Shown piece after piece: positions 21,508 through 32,054 of a stretch of DNA of 64,000 nt (positions are counted from its first letter, which is position 1; each line of letters begins with the position of its first letter). The notes below the pieces were generated by a model. The model saw only the letters and a program-made list of their open reading frames with translations, made no database searches and was not told the DNA's origin. This DNA comes from Tricholoma matsutake (Eukaryota; Basidiomycota; Agaricomycetes; Agaricales; Tricholomataceae): positions 7,564,001 through 7,628,000 of the forward strand of contig AP026538.1 in assembly GCA_026075535.2 (NCBI GenBank), in the 5' to 3' direction. The position numbers were made by a program, and so were the translations under genes.

Positions 21508-22200
21508 TTAGTCGCAGTATGGCAAGTCGTCGTCAGCGCTAGATGCCGATGAAGAAGCAGCAGTGTGCGCGGGCAAAGCGGTAGAGGGAATGGCGGATCC
21601 AGGAAGGTAGCCACCAGCAGGCGCAGATGGGACTTGAACCTGGCTAGCGACACATAGAACCTGTCCATCGTTCGATTAGCACTGAACTTATATCACACAT
21701 CCCTTGATAGGGCGAATACGAACCTCGCCAATGTAGATGTTGGTACAGGCCTGGTTGATCTGAGGGTTGTTCATATAAAGGATAGTGGAGTTGAGTTTAT
21801 GCATAGACGTGATGAAGTCGCAGGTATCGTCGGAAGCAACGACATGAGTTGCCGTGCAGTCCTCACCAGAATACCCAAGGCAGAGGGTGGATCCTGGCAT
21901 AAGGTTGGAGCACGTCGGGTTGATCGAGGGATTAATGGCGGCGAGTTGGTATCTAATTCGCGGGGTTGCGTAAACAAGGAGGTACAAGTCGGGTAACGAG
22001 TAGAACGACGTACGTAGAGACATGATTAGCAGCAGAAATTCCATCACAAATATCTCCAGGCTTGACGGTGTAAGATCTAGTGCAAGTAGCGGCGAGCGCA
22101 GCTGTTTTTCCACGTCAGCTTTCAAACACAAAGGAATGACAAGGCAAAACGAACATTGCACGAAGAAAGGTAGAGCAATGAGGGCGGGGGTCAAGAACAT
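21508..22200 (-). CDS. Secreted protein with two LysM domains
   Basis: Four exons (22200-22155, 22101-22014, 21952-21724, 21660-21508) join in phase to 516 bp, 171 residues. A signal peptide (MFLTPALIALPFFVQSALA) is followed by LysM 1 (CTRSYTVKPGDICDGISA through INPSINPTCSNLMPGSTLCL) and LysM 2 (CTATHVVASDDTCDFIT through NNPQINQACTNIYIGEVLCV). The tail is a Ser/Ala/Pro-rich stretch ending DDDLPYC. Paired cysteines in each module and the YTVKPGD / NP.I...C...PG.. motifs are typical of fungal LysM effectors, which bind chitin oligomers outside the cell. They can shield hyphae or blunt host chitin sensing. There is no catalytic domain and no membrane anchor. It lies between housekeeping genes, not in the transposon bed. 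Confidence 0.92.
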
Positions 22201-22704
22201 TATTGAATTCTAAGGAGTGAATGCTGCAAAGAATGCAAACGAAGGACTGAACGTTGTTGACCGTGAGGAGGGGAATGGAGGTAACTGTGAAAACTTGGCC
22301 GCCATATATAAGCTCGGTGATAACCGGCGTTTGCGGATGCTCTTCTGTTTCCAATGGCAGTGATCACTAAGGGGACGACGTCCACGTCTCTGATGCTACA
22401 CAAAACATCCGTATAGTATACGAGTGGTACACTTATACGTAGCGTAGCAGGGCCCAGGGGCTAGCAGGGGCTAGCAGGGAGGCTTGACAAGTTGTGATAT
22501 CAGATCTGAAACTAGTCCCATTTTAGCAGGATTCTCAGGAACTCTCAGGGTTCCTCTGATAGGCAGCTGCAGCAGCACTAGTACTAGTAGGAGATATGTC
22601 AAGTTACCATGCCGGCATATGCATGGGCCCTTAAATTTTAAATGCCGATCGCGAGTCTCACTACGCCATCGCATCCTGATAGCGTCTATTGTACAGCATT
22701 CGTG
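22201..22704. promoter_or_regulatory. Promoter region of the LysM gene
   Basis: Between the stop of UTP22 and the start of the LysM gene. On the minus strand TTATATATGG (around 22303-22312) sits about 105 bp upstream of the LysM ATG, a reasonable TATA box. Around 22446-22480 a caggggctag word is repeated in tandem. No gene is seen. Confidence 0.5.
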
Positions 22705-25700
22705 CTATGGATGCTGAACGGTAATCTCGTGAATCAAACCTGCTCCGAGACGCTCAATCTCGCTCAAAACACCCATTTCGTTCAACACCACGAGGCCTTT
22801 GTCTTTCGCTTTTTCATTTTCCTGTACAATGAAATTCAGTCCGAAGTTGGGCCTCGAGTTAATAGAGAGAAGCCAACCTTCTTGACCGGCATGCTTGAGA
22901 ATTCTCCAAGAACTCGGAAGGGTCTTGGCTGCTTTAGACTAGGATCCCACACAATTCCGAACCGATCGCCTCCGAATGAATCGAAGAATATCTTGAATGT
23001 GTTTGCATAAATCCTCTGCAGCACAAAACCAGTTGACCAATGTTTTCGGCGAGAAAGATAGCGTAATAATCAAACCTGAAGGTCGTTGAACAAGAGTCGT
23101 GCTGGATCAAAGCCTGGGCGAACGACGGACTCTCTAGGAGGCATATTTACAAAGTTGCCGCTTCTTGACAACAAACTGTCATTGATGGCCACGTTTTGGA
23201 AGTACCGCGGTAACACGACTTGGTCCAGTTGAATTATTACGTCGTAGTCGTCGGTGGGGTGAATGAATATCCGCTGAGACAAGGTGTTAGTGACAATCCT
23301 TGGACAGCTAGGTAAGTATAGTTGAACCTTGACATCAAGCACACCCTGTTCCATCCCTTCGAGGCAAGCCCACGTAGCTTTCGCAATATCCTTGACCCGA
23401 CGGGCGACCATCGCGTCCGGACCATGCGATGTCCAGATATAACCTTCTTTGTCCAGCTCGGTCGAGATTCTCCACACGCCTCGCGTTGATCTCTTGGGTA
23501 GTGGCCCATCCAACGAACTAGATGCATCCTTGGCATACAAAGGTACCATAAGTCCTTCCTCCCACTTCCAGTCCTTTAAGAATGAGATCATAGAAGCGAA
23601 CCCTCGTTCTTTGCTTCCAGAGGTTCTAGCTCGTTCTTCAACCTTTGCATCTGGGTCAACACCCACATGCCGTCCATCTCCAATGAAGAGGCTGGCACAC
23701 AGTATCTCGACAGCTTCTTCGCTAATATGCCCATGAAGCAGCCAATGCGATGCCAACCACCGCTTCACGAGACGGACCGTCCCCGAAAAAGCGGAATATT
23801 GATGACTCAGCAAAGCAATTGCCCGATGATGCCTAGGAGCATGTATAAACCGATGCGTGTACAGCTCCTTAGCCTCGAGCGCTTCCCTGTGCTCTTTCCC
23901 CCTTGTCTTGTCCTCCACTTTCGTCATGACGTGTGGAAGTTTGTCAACCTTGTTTTCAATGATACGGTCAAGAAGTGTGGCCTCGCGGGGATGCCATATC
24001 CGCGCTTCGAACGCCCATCCTTCTGGCGTCACAACTTCCAAAAACGCTTGGTCAATGATCTCTGACGTGCTCACACCGTCCCCGATGACAACGCTTGCTC
24101 GAATTCCCTTGACTGCACCCATGAGGGCAGTGGCAATGCGCTCGAAAAACGCCAGCTTTATCTTTTGAATAGCCCGGAGGTCATCAGGCCACTTCGACGA
24201 CTTCTCGAACTCCAAAACGATACTGATAGGTGCGAGGTGACGGGCATTGGATGGCATAGACTGAGCTAAGGATGCAGGTAGGGGCACGGGTCCAAATACG
24301 TTTGTATAACGCAGTTGTTCCGAAACGGGACTGACATTGGAAAGGGCCAGCGGAAGTTCATCGTCTAGACCTTTAATCTGCTTTACCAAGCTGTCAAAAG
24401 CCGTGATAGCGCCTTTAACTCCGACACTCATTCCAGATCCCAAGTACATCGAAGAGATGGTTTCGGGAAGCCTAAGCACAGAGTCAAAAGCCGTCTGCCA
24501 GGTCTGCACCTTGTCTTCTTTGACCCCGAAATGCCGGTCAAGGAGGTGTCTCACGATCAGGCCGGGAACGTGTGCGCGCTCGTCAATACTTTTCACATCC
24601 CAGACGACACTTTCCTGGATTCGCCCATCTTTGAAACGTCGGAGCTCCGCTTTCTCACCCCAGAAGTCCAGAAACTGTTGTGCCTTAGTCTTGTCTTCCT
24701 CGTCTACAGCGGGACCGTGGTCGACCAGGCGGTAAGCGTTCTGAGGGTTGTGTATGAGGCCGATCAGGACAATGTCGTGATTGGAGGGAAGAGCCTGAGA
24801 AAGGGGACGTAGAGGAGAAGGCGGGTGCATGATGGCAACGGTTTTGGTACGGTCGCCGAGTCCCAGCCGAAGCAGTTCATCCAACGAGGTGATCAGGGCG
24901 ATAGCGGGAGATCCAGTGTCCATTATCGAATGTATGGACTCGTTACGGGGTTTCGCTGACGAGATATCGACACTAATCGAAAATTAGCTGTTGCTTAAAA
25001 ACATAGGTGAAGCCCCTTACCGCAATATGGTGTCAAATCGTATGGGGAGGTCGCGGTGGTCCTGAAGAAAGACTTCCGTAAAAGGGTCACCTGACAGGGA
25101 TGCTTCATCCAATGCTTCCAGCGTTTTGAGCGCATCATGTCGAAGCTTTAGTTGCTGAGGTGAGTGCTAACTGATAAAGTGATACAAGTGTGCTCACTAG
25201 TTGAAGAGAGCCAATGGGCATGCCTGCCAGTAAGTTGACTGTGGACGAGGAATCAACAAAGACTACCTCGTGATTTTCGGGATATTCCTTGTACGCATAC
25301 TGAGCGACTGTTTCAGTTGCTGTTAAAATTACGATAGATGAACTCTTACGCGATGTTTTCCTTCTGGAGTCTTCAAGTACACAGGGTCTTGCGCAAAATT
25401 ATGCCTCGCTTAGGATATAAATCAGTGTCTGCGTTCACATCATCCTATCGCTAAAGCGGCTCACACAAGAAATCCATAGCACCCCTGAATAGCTGATACG
25501 AACTTAGCCCTCGGCCGAGCGGCTTTCTCTTCGACGATACAGGAATGTCGGTGCGCTCCTCTCCTGCTATCAACAGGCCCAAGAGTGCACTCCACCAAGG
25601 GCCTCTTGCTTCAAAGCCATGAACACACATACGCGTGCCTGGTCCATAGCCACGTTGATTTGCCCAGACGCGGAGCAGGGTTAGCGCATCAGTAAATGCC

Positions 25701-26982
25701 GGTGATTCATTCTGGAAGGTGTGAGTGACAAGAAGATTGGATTTGGGGGTAAGAGACAACAGAAGGGTGTTGTTGTAGATAGGCGTCGGAAGATTGGAAG
25801 CTGTGGAGTCTTCGCCCAGGGTCGAGTGAATGCGGATACTTGAGTGCCCAGGAGAAAGATGATGAAACGTAATGGGAGATTGAGGGGATAGGACGGGTAT
25901 TATACATACCCGAGCGTTGAGCTTCGTGAAGTCGCTCTGAGAACCATCTAGAAAGTTGTGAGGGTAAGAGACGGTAGTCTGGGTAGAAAGCACCTTTTCT
26001 CGGTAGCAGAACAAGTTTCGTGAGGCGTGGGTCATCCAAGAGGGAGTCATACGAAACGTCGACATTAAGCTGGTTTTTTGAGATGATGGCCACAGCTATT
26101 GTCGCAAGATAAAATGCTCGTTTTTGGAAGAAACGACCATTGAGGTAGTCTTTCTCTTGAAAGAGTTCCTGCGGGAGTACATCGATTCGTGTGAAGATTG
26201 TGGGGAGAGGGTCACGCACTCACGTTGGGCATTTCAACAGCGAGGTCCACTTCAAACGGAACATGGTCTTTCGCTTTCACACTTATTTTGGTGGCCCAGC
26301 TTCCGACCAGGGTAATATCCCTTGGCTTTTCAAAAGCTACCTTCCACTTTGTATCCTCTGTTGGAAGCGGTAATGAATACGGGACTGAGACGTTCTTTGT
26401 GAGCAGCTTGCGTGACCCGGCCAGAGGATGTTGTGGAGATACAGAGGGAATATTCATCAGGAAACCGTGCAAGGTGTGTAAGAAGCGTTCAAGGGGAGGT
26501 ATTCTGGAGGCTTTTGGTCGAACATTGGGCAATAGCGCATCTATCTAATAGATAGATGTAAGGTGAAAGGCAATATAAAGCATGGCTTGCACTCGCCTGA
26601 AGTTTAAAGGAGCTTGACCTGAATAGGTCTGTTGCATCCTTGATAACCCGCAGTTCCTCGCCAGTAGGCGGTTTCTGAGGTTTGGTTCCAGGACCATGCA
26701 CCTCGGCACCTGTCTGTTCAGTTGGAAGAGGTGAGATCTCTCCCCATTCATCCTCATCCAAAGAGGAGTCTCCATCGTCACCAGTTTTCATGGTTTCCTC
26801 AATATCGTCCTGAACCTCGACGTTGGATCCGACACTAAGACTACAGGATTCGTCCCCGTCCTCGAGTCTGCGTATCTTTCGAGGTAAATGATGGGTAAGT
26901 TCAGAGATATATGAAGTTGCAAGCGTACTTTACGAGATCCAGTCTCCCTTTGCCGTTTTCTCTTGAGGTTCAAAGCAGTCAT
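22705..26982 (-). CDS. UTP22: U3 snoRNP component Utp22 (Nrap family)
   Basis: Eleven exons assign cleanly: 26982-26929, 26875-26597, 26544-26224, 26168-25994, 25947-25465, 25408-25350, 25299-25198, 25154-25021, 24972-23076, 23015-22878, 22821-22705. They total 3759 bp, 1252 residues; yeast Utp22 is about 1237. Family blocks include SSFKLQIDALLPNVRPKAS, MCVHGFEARGPWWSALLGLL, VVFVDSSSTVNLLAGMPIGS, LVKRWLASHWLLHGHISEEA, FIHPTDDYDVIIQLDQVVLP and the end LGAGLIHEITVQHP. The start is basic (MTALNLKRKRQRETGSRK), a nuclear/nucleolar signal. Utp22 forms UTP-C with Rrp7 in the small-subunit processome. An in-frame 54-bp stretch (about 23274-23327) might be a further intron. The second intron uses GC-AG. 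Confidence 0.95.
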
Positions 26983-27220
26983 GAGGGTCAAAAAAAAAAC
27001 TGCACAGCCACTATGCATGTTACAGTCGACTCTCTCATATCCCATACCCCCGATAACCCATACTCTCCAAAACTCCATAGAATTCAGGAGTGACCAAGTT
27101 GGTATTCGGGGGATTGCGACCAACCCATAACTGAAATCCAGTAACCCACGGGCAAAATCCATACATTTTGGCATGATATTTTTAGTACATACTTACATAT
27201 ATAGCCATGAGTGCGGCACA
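26983..27220. other. Right border of the gene island
   Basis: Upstream flank of UTP22, where its promoter should be. Transposon-derived sequence begins at about 27220. Confidence 0.45.
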
Positions 27221-28698
27221 AAATAAAATTTTCAGCATTTATTTATGGCCTCTTGAAATCTTGAAAAAGGGGGCTCGACACCTTGCAGAAGCAAGTTAAG
27301 TCAAAGAAGGATTAGCTTCAAGCCTGCCTTGCTGAAAAGAAGTCAATCTTGTCACAAGATGAAGACTGGTTGGATCGGGTCATAGAGCATGCTTCAGATT
27401 ATGAGAAGAAGGGTTTGGGAAGACTAAATGAGATGGACAAGGGTGTGGTTAAAAAATTGTGAGAGGTGGCTGGTGACCTTGCTAAAATAGCAGGAAAGAA
27501 ATGGAAATGTATGTGCAATGCTGAAATTCTGAGGCTTCTTGTGTATTGACAATTTTTTCTAAGGCCCTGAACCTAAACCACGAGGGAATGAACCAAAAGA
27601 AAAGAAAAAAGATGAAGCACCAGTCTTCACAAAGAAGGAGAATGCAACATTAGTGCAGTATATTGAAATTTTGGATTGGTACCATGCAAATGTAGAGATT
27701 GGCAGGGGTAACCCTTGGGTATTTTCATTGTTACCCTTACCCCAGGGTATAGAGAGTATTCAATACCCTTGGGGGTATGATGCAAGGGTTTATTTCAAAT
27801 AGTTTCCTGATGATGCTCAAACATGGTCCTATCCATTTTTAGTAATTATCTGAGCTTTTAGCATGTTGAAAAGCACAAGGTAGTAGTCTAGTACTGTCTT
27901 TAGGAGAATACCTTTGCCTGAATAACTAAATAGGCTGGGACCATAGAGGAAATAACCCAACTTGCACAGCAAAGAGTGGTCAGAGAGGTCATCAAGTTTC
28001 ATAAGGGTTACTATACTGATATCATGGGTGGTTGACATCTTCTGAAGTGTGACTCTGTATACCCTTGTACCCTCCTCAGGGGTAAGGGTATGTAGAGGGT
28101 AGGAAAGTTCATACCCTTACCCTTACCCTCACATACCCTTTGCCCATACCCCCAGGGGTATGTAAACCCTTGCCATTCACTATGCAAATGGCGAGAACCA
28201 GTTGAAAACAGCAAAACAATTTGATAAATTGTATCCAAACTTAAAAATCAAGCAACCACTGGTCTCTTCATGGGCAAAAGATGAAGAAAGGTGGCATGAG
28301 GAATGGGTGCAGAGTGGTGCAGCATGGTCAGCAAAGCATAAGTACTTGTCAAACTCAGCATCCAGAGGTCACAGAGATGATGGATCTTTGGGTATTGAAG
28401 GCAATGGCTGATGGAATCCAGTTGATGGGGGAGGTTCTATCAAGGCTGCAAGTATATTATTTTGTCCATGATATCACAAGCACCCAATGAATAGCTACCA
28501 GAAGTTCATTTTTTCATGATTTTTCATGCAAAACTCATTGAATAAATTAGGAAATAAAAGCATGGGAAACCCACAGGTAAACCCCATGCATTTCCCTACA
28601 AGTGACATGGAGAGGCTGGGTCTACAGATGCAGAGACAGTGGAGAGGGAGAGATGGTAATCAGGGAGCTTGTCTTGAAGTATGGCCCAGGGTATGAGC
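27220..28698 (+). pseudogene. pogo/Tigger-type transposase, left part
   Basis: After the hAT-type insert is removed, a protein can be read: KSILSQDEDWLDRVIEHASD, then TKKENATLVQYIEILDWYHANG joined to KNQLKTAKQFDKLYP and SSWAKDEERWHEEW. This is a CENP-B/pogo-like helix-turn-helix DNA-binding region. The frame reaches KYGPGYELHDIMDESG only across the copia insertion, so the first catalytic Asp lies in the right part. Frame changes and stops show decay. Such enzymes cut and paste DNA at TA targets. Confidence 0.75.
27693..28182. mobile_element. hAT-type non-autonomous element, 490 bp
   Basis: The ends are TAGAGATTGGCAGGGGT and the inverse of TAGTGAATGGCAAGGGT, an imperfect inverted repeat typical of hAT. 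The 8 bp TGCAAATG precede (27685-27692) and follow (28183-28190) the insert. Cutting it out restores the pogo reading frame (ILDWYHANG to NQLKTAKQ). The interior is rich in TACCCTT words on both strands and has no transposase. Confidence 0.88.
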
Positions 28699-29060
28699 TG
28701 TTGGATTAGCAAGCTGTGCTCTGTTCCGAGCACCATTCTGTGAAACACTCGTATGTACCCGTACTTCCTTATTTGACCCCTTTTTGCCTTTGCTATACAC
28801 CTAACTACTGTACCTTATGATGCAGTTAGTTGTAGTTTATAACTTTGTTACTTTTCGTAACCTCACCTCAGCTGTTGTGCTCTCGCTCTCATGCGCAAAC
28901 ACTGAGGTGAATACATTTACCTTACTTTATTTATATTCTTGTACTTACATTTACCTTTAGTCTCGTAATGCTATGTTTAAGTAAATATATTTAGCTGTTG
29001 TGCTCTCGCTCTCATGTGCAAACACTGAGTCTCGTAATGCTATGATTAGCTACTCTTACA
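28699..29060 (+). repeat. 5' LTR of copia element
   Basis: By eye about twenty of 362 positions differ from the 3' LTR, mostly transitions, so the insertion is not recent. Within each LTR the word agctgttgtgctct...caaacactgag occurs twice about 121 bp apart. The first copy is framed by CACCTCAG/CTGAGGTG (28864-28909), which can form a hairpin. Confidence 0.9.
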
Positions 29061-29088
29061 GGTTATTGGGCCCTGATCCCCTGCTGAA

Positions 29089-30303
29089 ATGTCAACTACT
29101 CTGACTACTACTGACCTCCTCCCTTCATCTGTCCCTAAGCTTGAGCCTTCTGGCCTGAACTGGACGATCTTCAAGCTCTGTTTCCAGGATGCACTTGATG
29201 CCAAGGGCTTCTGGGGCCATTTTGATGGCATCACTCCCTGTCCCACTGTTGGTTCTCCAGCTACTGACACTGAAATGGAAGCTCTCACCCTCTGGAACAA
29301 GAATGAGCATACCGCGAAGTCCCTGCTCATGCAGAAGATCCCTGACTCCACATTGATCCTTGTGTACAGCCATGCATGCATGAAGGATTGTTGGGAGGCG
29401 ATTGTCGCAGAGTTTTCGGAGAAGGGCACATTTGCCCAGACTGAACTTTGTTCCAAGTTCCTGCAGTCAAAGAGCCCTGAAAAAGGCAATGTTCAGGAGT
29501 TTCTTGATCAGCTTCATGTCGAACATGAGAAGCTTGCCACCATTGGTATGACTATTGAGGAAAAGGACTATCGGTCCACCATTATCAGCTGTCTCCCCCC
29601 TTCCCTTGCCAACTTCGCCTCTAGTCTTGTTGCTGCTGCCTGTGTCAATGACCCAAAGAAGGAAGTGAAGCCAGACACCCTCATTTCCATTATCTCCAAG
29701 GAGTATGAGTGTAATGCCACACACCGCTCAAATCGCAGCAAAGCAACAAAGGTGGATAGCCAGGATGAAGCTTTAGCTGTCACTCCTGGGAATGGGAAGT
29801 CAAAGAAACCTCGGGGCATATGCTGGAACTGTGGGGAGAAAGGTCACTTCAAGGACAAGTGCACAAAGCCGCCAAAGTTCTCAGGTGGTGAAAAGGGCAC
29901 CTCATCCAAAAAGGGGGGCTCAGCCAATGTCACTATACAGTCTGATTCTGAGGCTGAAGCAGCATTCTTCGTTGAAATGCATTTTGGCTTCAACGATGAT
30001 GACTCATTGCCTGACTTGCAGGCTGTGTCTAATTCTTTGGAGGGATTGGATGTGGAGGATATGCCTGATAGTGAAGATGATTGGTTTTCAGAGGTGGCTG
30101 AGAACAAGATAGTGGATTGCAACTGGTTTTCTGAGGAGTTACCTGAGGCTGATTGGAGCAGCTCGCTCATCAGTGTTGACTCGGGCTCAGAAAGTGTTGA
30201 CTCAGATGTCATAGCACATGTTGGTGCTGATAATGACCCTGTGAACTCACCTCGTGCCAAAATATTTGACTCTGGAACTTCACAACATCTTTCCCCTTAT
30301 TGA
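29089..30303 (+). CDS. copia Gag with zinc knuckle
   Basis: An open frame of 404 residues starting MSTTLTTTDLLPSSVP just inside the primer site. The first two thirds (LNWTIFKLCFQDALDAKGFW through TLISIISKEYECN) are the UBN2-type copia gag, a helical RNA-packaging domain. A CCHC knuckle (CWNCGEKGHFKDKC, about residues 243-256) follows a basic stretch. An acidic Ser/Asp-rich linker leads to the protease start FDSGTSQHLSPY, where a TGA (30301-30303) stands for arginine. Confidence 0.92.
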   Translation: MSTTLTTTDLLPSSVPKLEPSGLNWTIFKLCFQDALDAKGFWGHFDGITPCPTVGSPATDTEMEALTLWNKNEHTAKSLLMQKIPDSTLILVYSHACMKDCWEAIVAEFSEKGTFAQTELCSKFLQSKSPEKGNVQEFLDQLHVEHEKLATIGMTIEEKDYRSTIISCLPPSLANFASSLVAAACVNDPKKEVKPDTLISIISKEYECNATHRSNRSKATKVDSQDEALAVTPGNGKSKKPRGICWNCGEKGHFKDKCTKPPKFSGGEKGTSSKKGGSANVTIQSDSEAEAAFFVEMHFGFNDDDSLPDLQAVSNSLEGLDVEDMPDSEDDWFSEVAENKIVDCNWFSEELPEADWSSSLISVDSGSESVDSDVIAHVGADNDPVNSPRAKIFDSGTSQHLSPY

Positions 30304-30825
30304 AATGATATCAAAAACTTCACGACAATTTCCCCAAAACATTTCAAGGCTGCAAATAAACACGGTTTTTTGGCTGTTGGAAAGGGGGAGTTGGTGGTTG
30401 ATGTACCTAACGGTGCTGTCAGTTCTGATTTGCAACTCACTGAAGTGTTGTATTCTCCTGAGGTGGGGTACACACTTGTCTTGGTTGGCCATTTGGATGA
30501 TATGGGCTTCAACGTAACCTTTGGAGGTGGGAAGTGTATCATAATGGGGCCGGGTGGCAATAAAGTGGGTGAAGTCCCAAAGAATAGTCATGGACTGTAT
30601 CGTGTTGACCATGAGCCAGAATCTGCCTGCGCAGCAGAGGAGGTACTCACATTGGATCAACTGCACCATTGCCTTGGACACATATCTCCAAATGTGGTGA
30701 AGAAGCTTGCCCAGGATGGTTTTATCACAGGTCTTCAACTTGAGACCACAGCATCGGGTGAGGATTTCTTTTGTGAGTCTTGTGTGTATGCAAAGGCTAC
30801 TTGGAAGCCTGTTGCAAAGACTTGA
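30258..30825 (+). pseudogene. copia protease and pre-integrase region
   Basis: The retropepsin motif FDSGTSQHLSP is at 30265-30300 with its catalytic Asp codon at 30268. After the stop the frame continues with LTEVLYSPEVGYTLVLVGHL, typical of copia proteases, and then the HHCC part of the integrase: LHHCLGHISPNVVKKLAQDG and FFCESCVYAKATW. A TGA at 30823 (arginine in the family) ends it. Confidence 0.85.
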
Positions 30826-30840
30826 CAAGGGGAGTGTGCA

Positions 30841-31278
30841 ATGGAGTTTGGAGCCGAAGTTCACTCTGATTTGTGGGGACCAGCTCTGGTGGCTATGAAA
30901 GGTGGAAGGCATTATTATGTTACGTTTGTCAATGATTTGACTTGTTTTACTCACCTTCACCTTCTCGCCAAGAAACCCGATGCTCCCAATGCCTACAAAG
31001 AGTATGAGGCCTGGTGCGAGATGCAGATGAAGAAACCTATCAAGGTTTTGCACTCAGATCATGGCGGTGAATACATGGGGAAGGAATTCATGCTGTACCT
31101 GAAGTCCAAAGGTACTGAGCAGAAACTCATGGTTCACGACACGCCACAGGAAAATGGAGTTGCTGAGCATCGAAATCACATGATCATGGAACGCATTCGG
31201 GTGCTGCTGCATGCAAGTGGTCTTCTGAGGATGCTGTGGGGTGAAGCTGCATGTCATGTTGTTTGGTTGATGAACTGA
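30841..31278 (+). pseudogene. copia integrase core
   Basis: All three catalytic residues are present: Asp in VHSDLWGPA, Asp in LHSDHGGEYMG and Glu in TPQENGVAEHRN. TGA codons at both ends (30823 and 31276) stand where arginine is expected. The weaker C-terminal part (31279-31360) is frameshifted before the linker frame resumes. The enzyme would join element ends to target DNA. Confidence 0.85.
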
Positions 31279-31358
31279 ACATCAACAAAGGCTGTAGCTG
31301 GTAAAACCCCTTTCGAGGCTGCATTTTAAAAGAAATCGGACCTGAGGAATGTTCATGA

Positions 31359-32054
31359 GTGGGTGAAAAGTGTTGGGTGCGCATCAAGGGTGGGGATAAA
31401 CTTGGTGGCTGTGTGAGGGAAGGTCATTGGATTGGTATCGATGACAAGAGCAATGGATGCCATGTGTATTGGCCTGACAGTCGAACTGTGACCATGGAAT
31501 GCAATGTCTACTTCGACAAAATGTGTATGTCAGCAGGACATCTTGAGGGGGAGGATTTTGACTTTGTCGAGTCGTCCTCTAACCCACTTACCTTGGCACC
31601 ATCAACCTCAACTGTTCCACCTCCCACCACTGTGGCTCCTGCACCTGCTCAGCCCAAAACACCTCCTGAAGTTGAACTTCCTGCTAGGTGCATTCAAAAA
31701 CCCAGCCAGCATATCCAGGACATCCTTTCCAGGCATGGAGTTAGCTCTGCAAGACCTTCCAACCCCCAGATCGCATCTGGAATCCAGTTGCTGACAGCTG
31801 TGTTTGAGGGGGAGGGAACAGCAGATTGGATCATGGCTGCTGACTTTGCTGAGGAGTATGCAATGGCTGCTGAAACTAGCAATGTTGAAGCTTTGGAGCT
31901 GAGGTCTTTGGCTGAAGCAAAGTGCTGTCCTGACTGGCCACTGTGGGAGAAGGCCATCTATGAAGAGTTGGCAACTCTAAAGGAGATGGGGACCTACGAG
32001 CTTGTTGAACCACCTGCAGATGCAAACATTGTTGGTTCAAAATGGGTTTTTTGA
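31359..32054 (+). pseudogene. copia integrase-RT linker
   Basis: This open frame contains the usual copia segment with GGCVREGHWIGIDDKSNGCH and VTMECNVYFDK, then a Pro/Thr-rich spacer, ARCIQKPSQHIQDI and finally EKAIYEELATLKEMGTYELV and NIVGSKWVF, which leads straight into the reverse transcriptase. The TGA at 32052-32054 replaces arginine of the family motif KWVFRVK. Confidence 0.85.

Noticed and set aside
27693..28182. Telomere-like TACCCT/AGGGTA words
   Set aside because: They are irregular, on both strands and lie inside a hAT-type element with an exact 8-bp duplication, so they are not an interstitial telomere.
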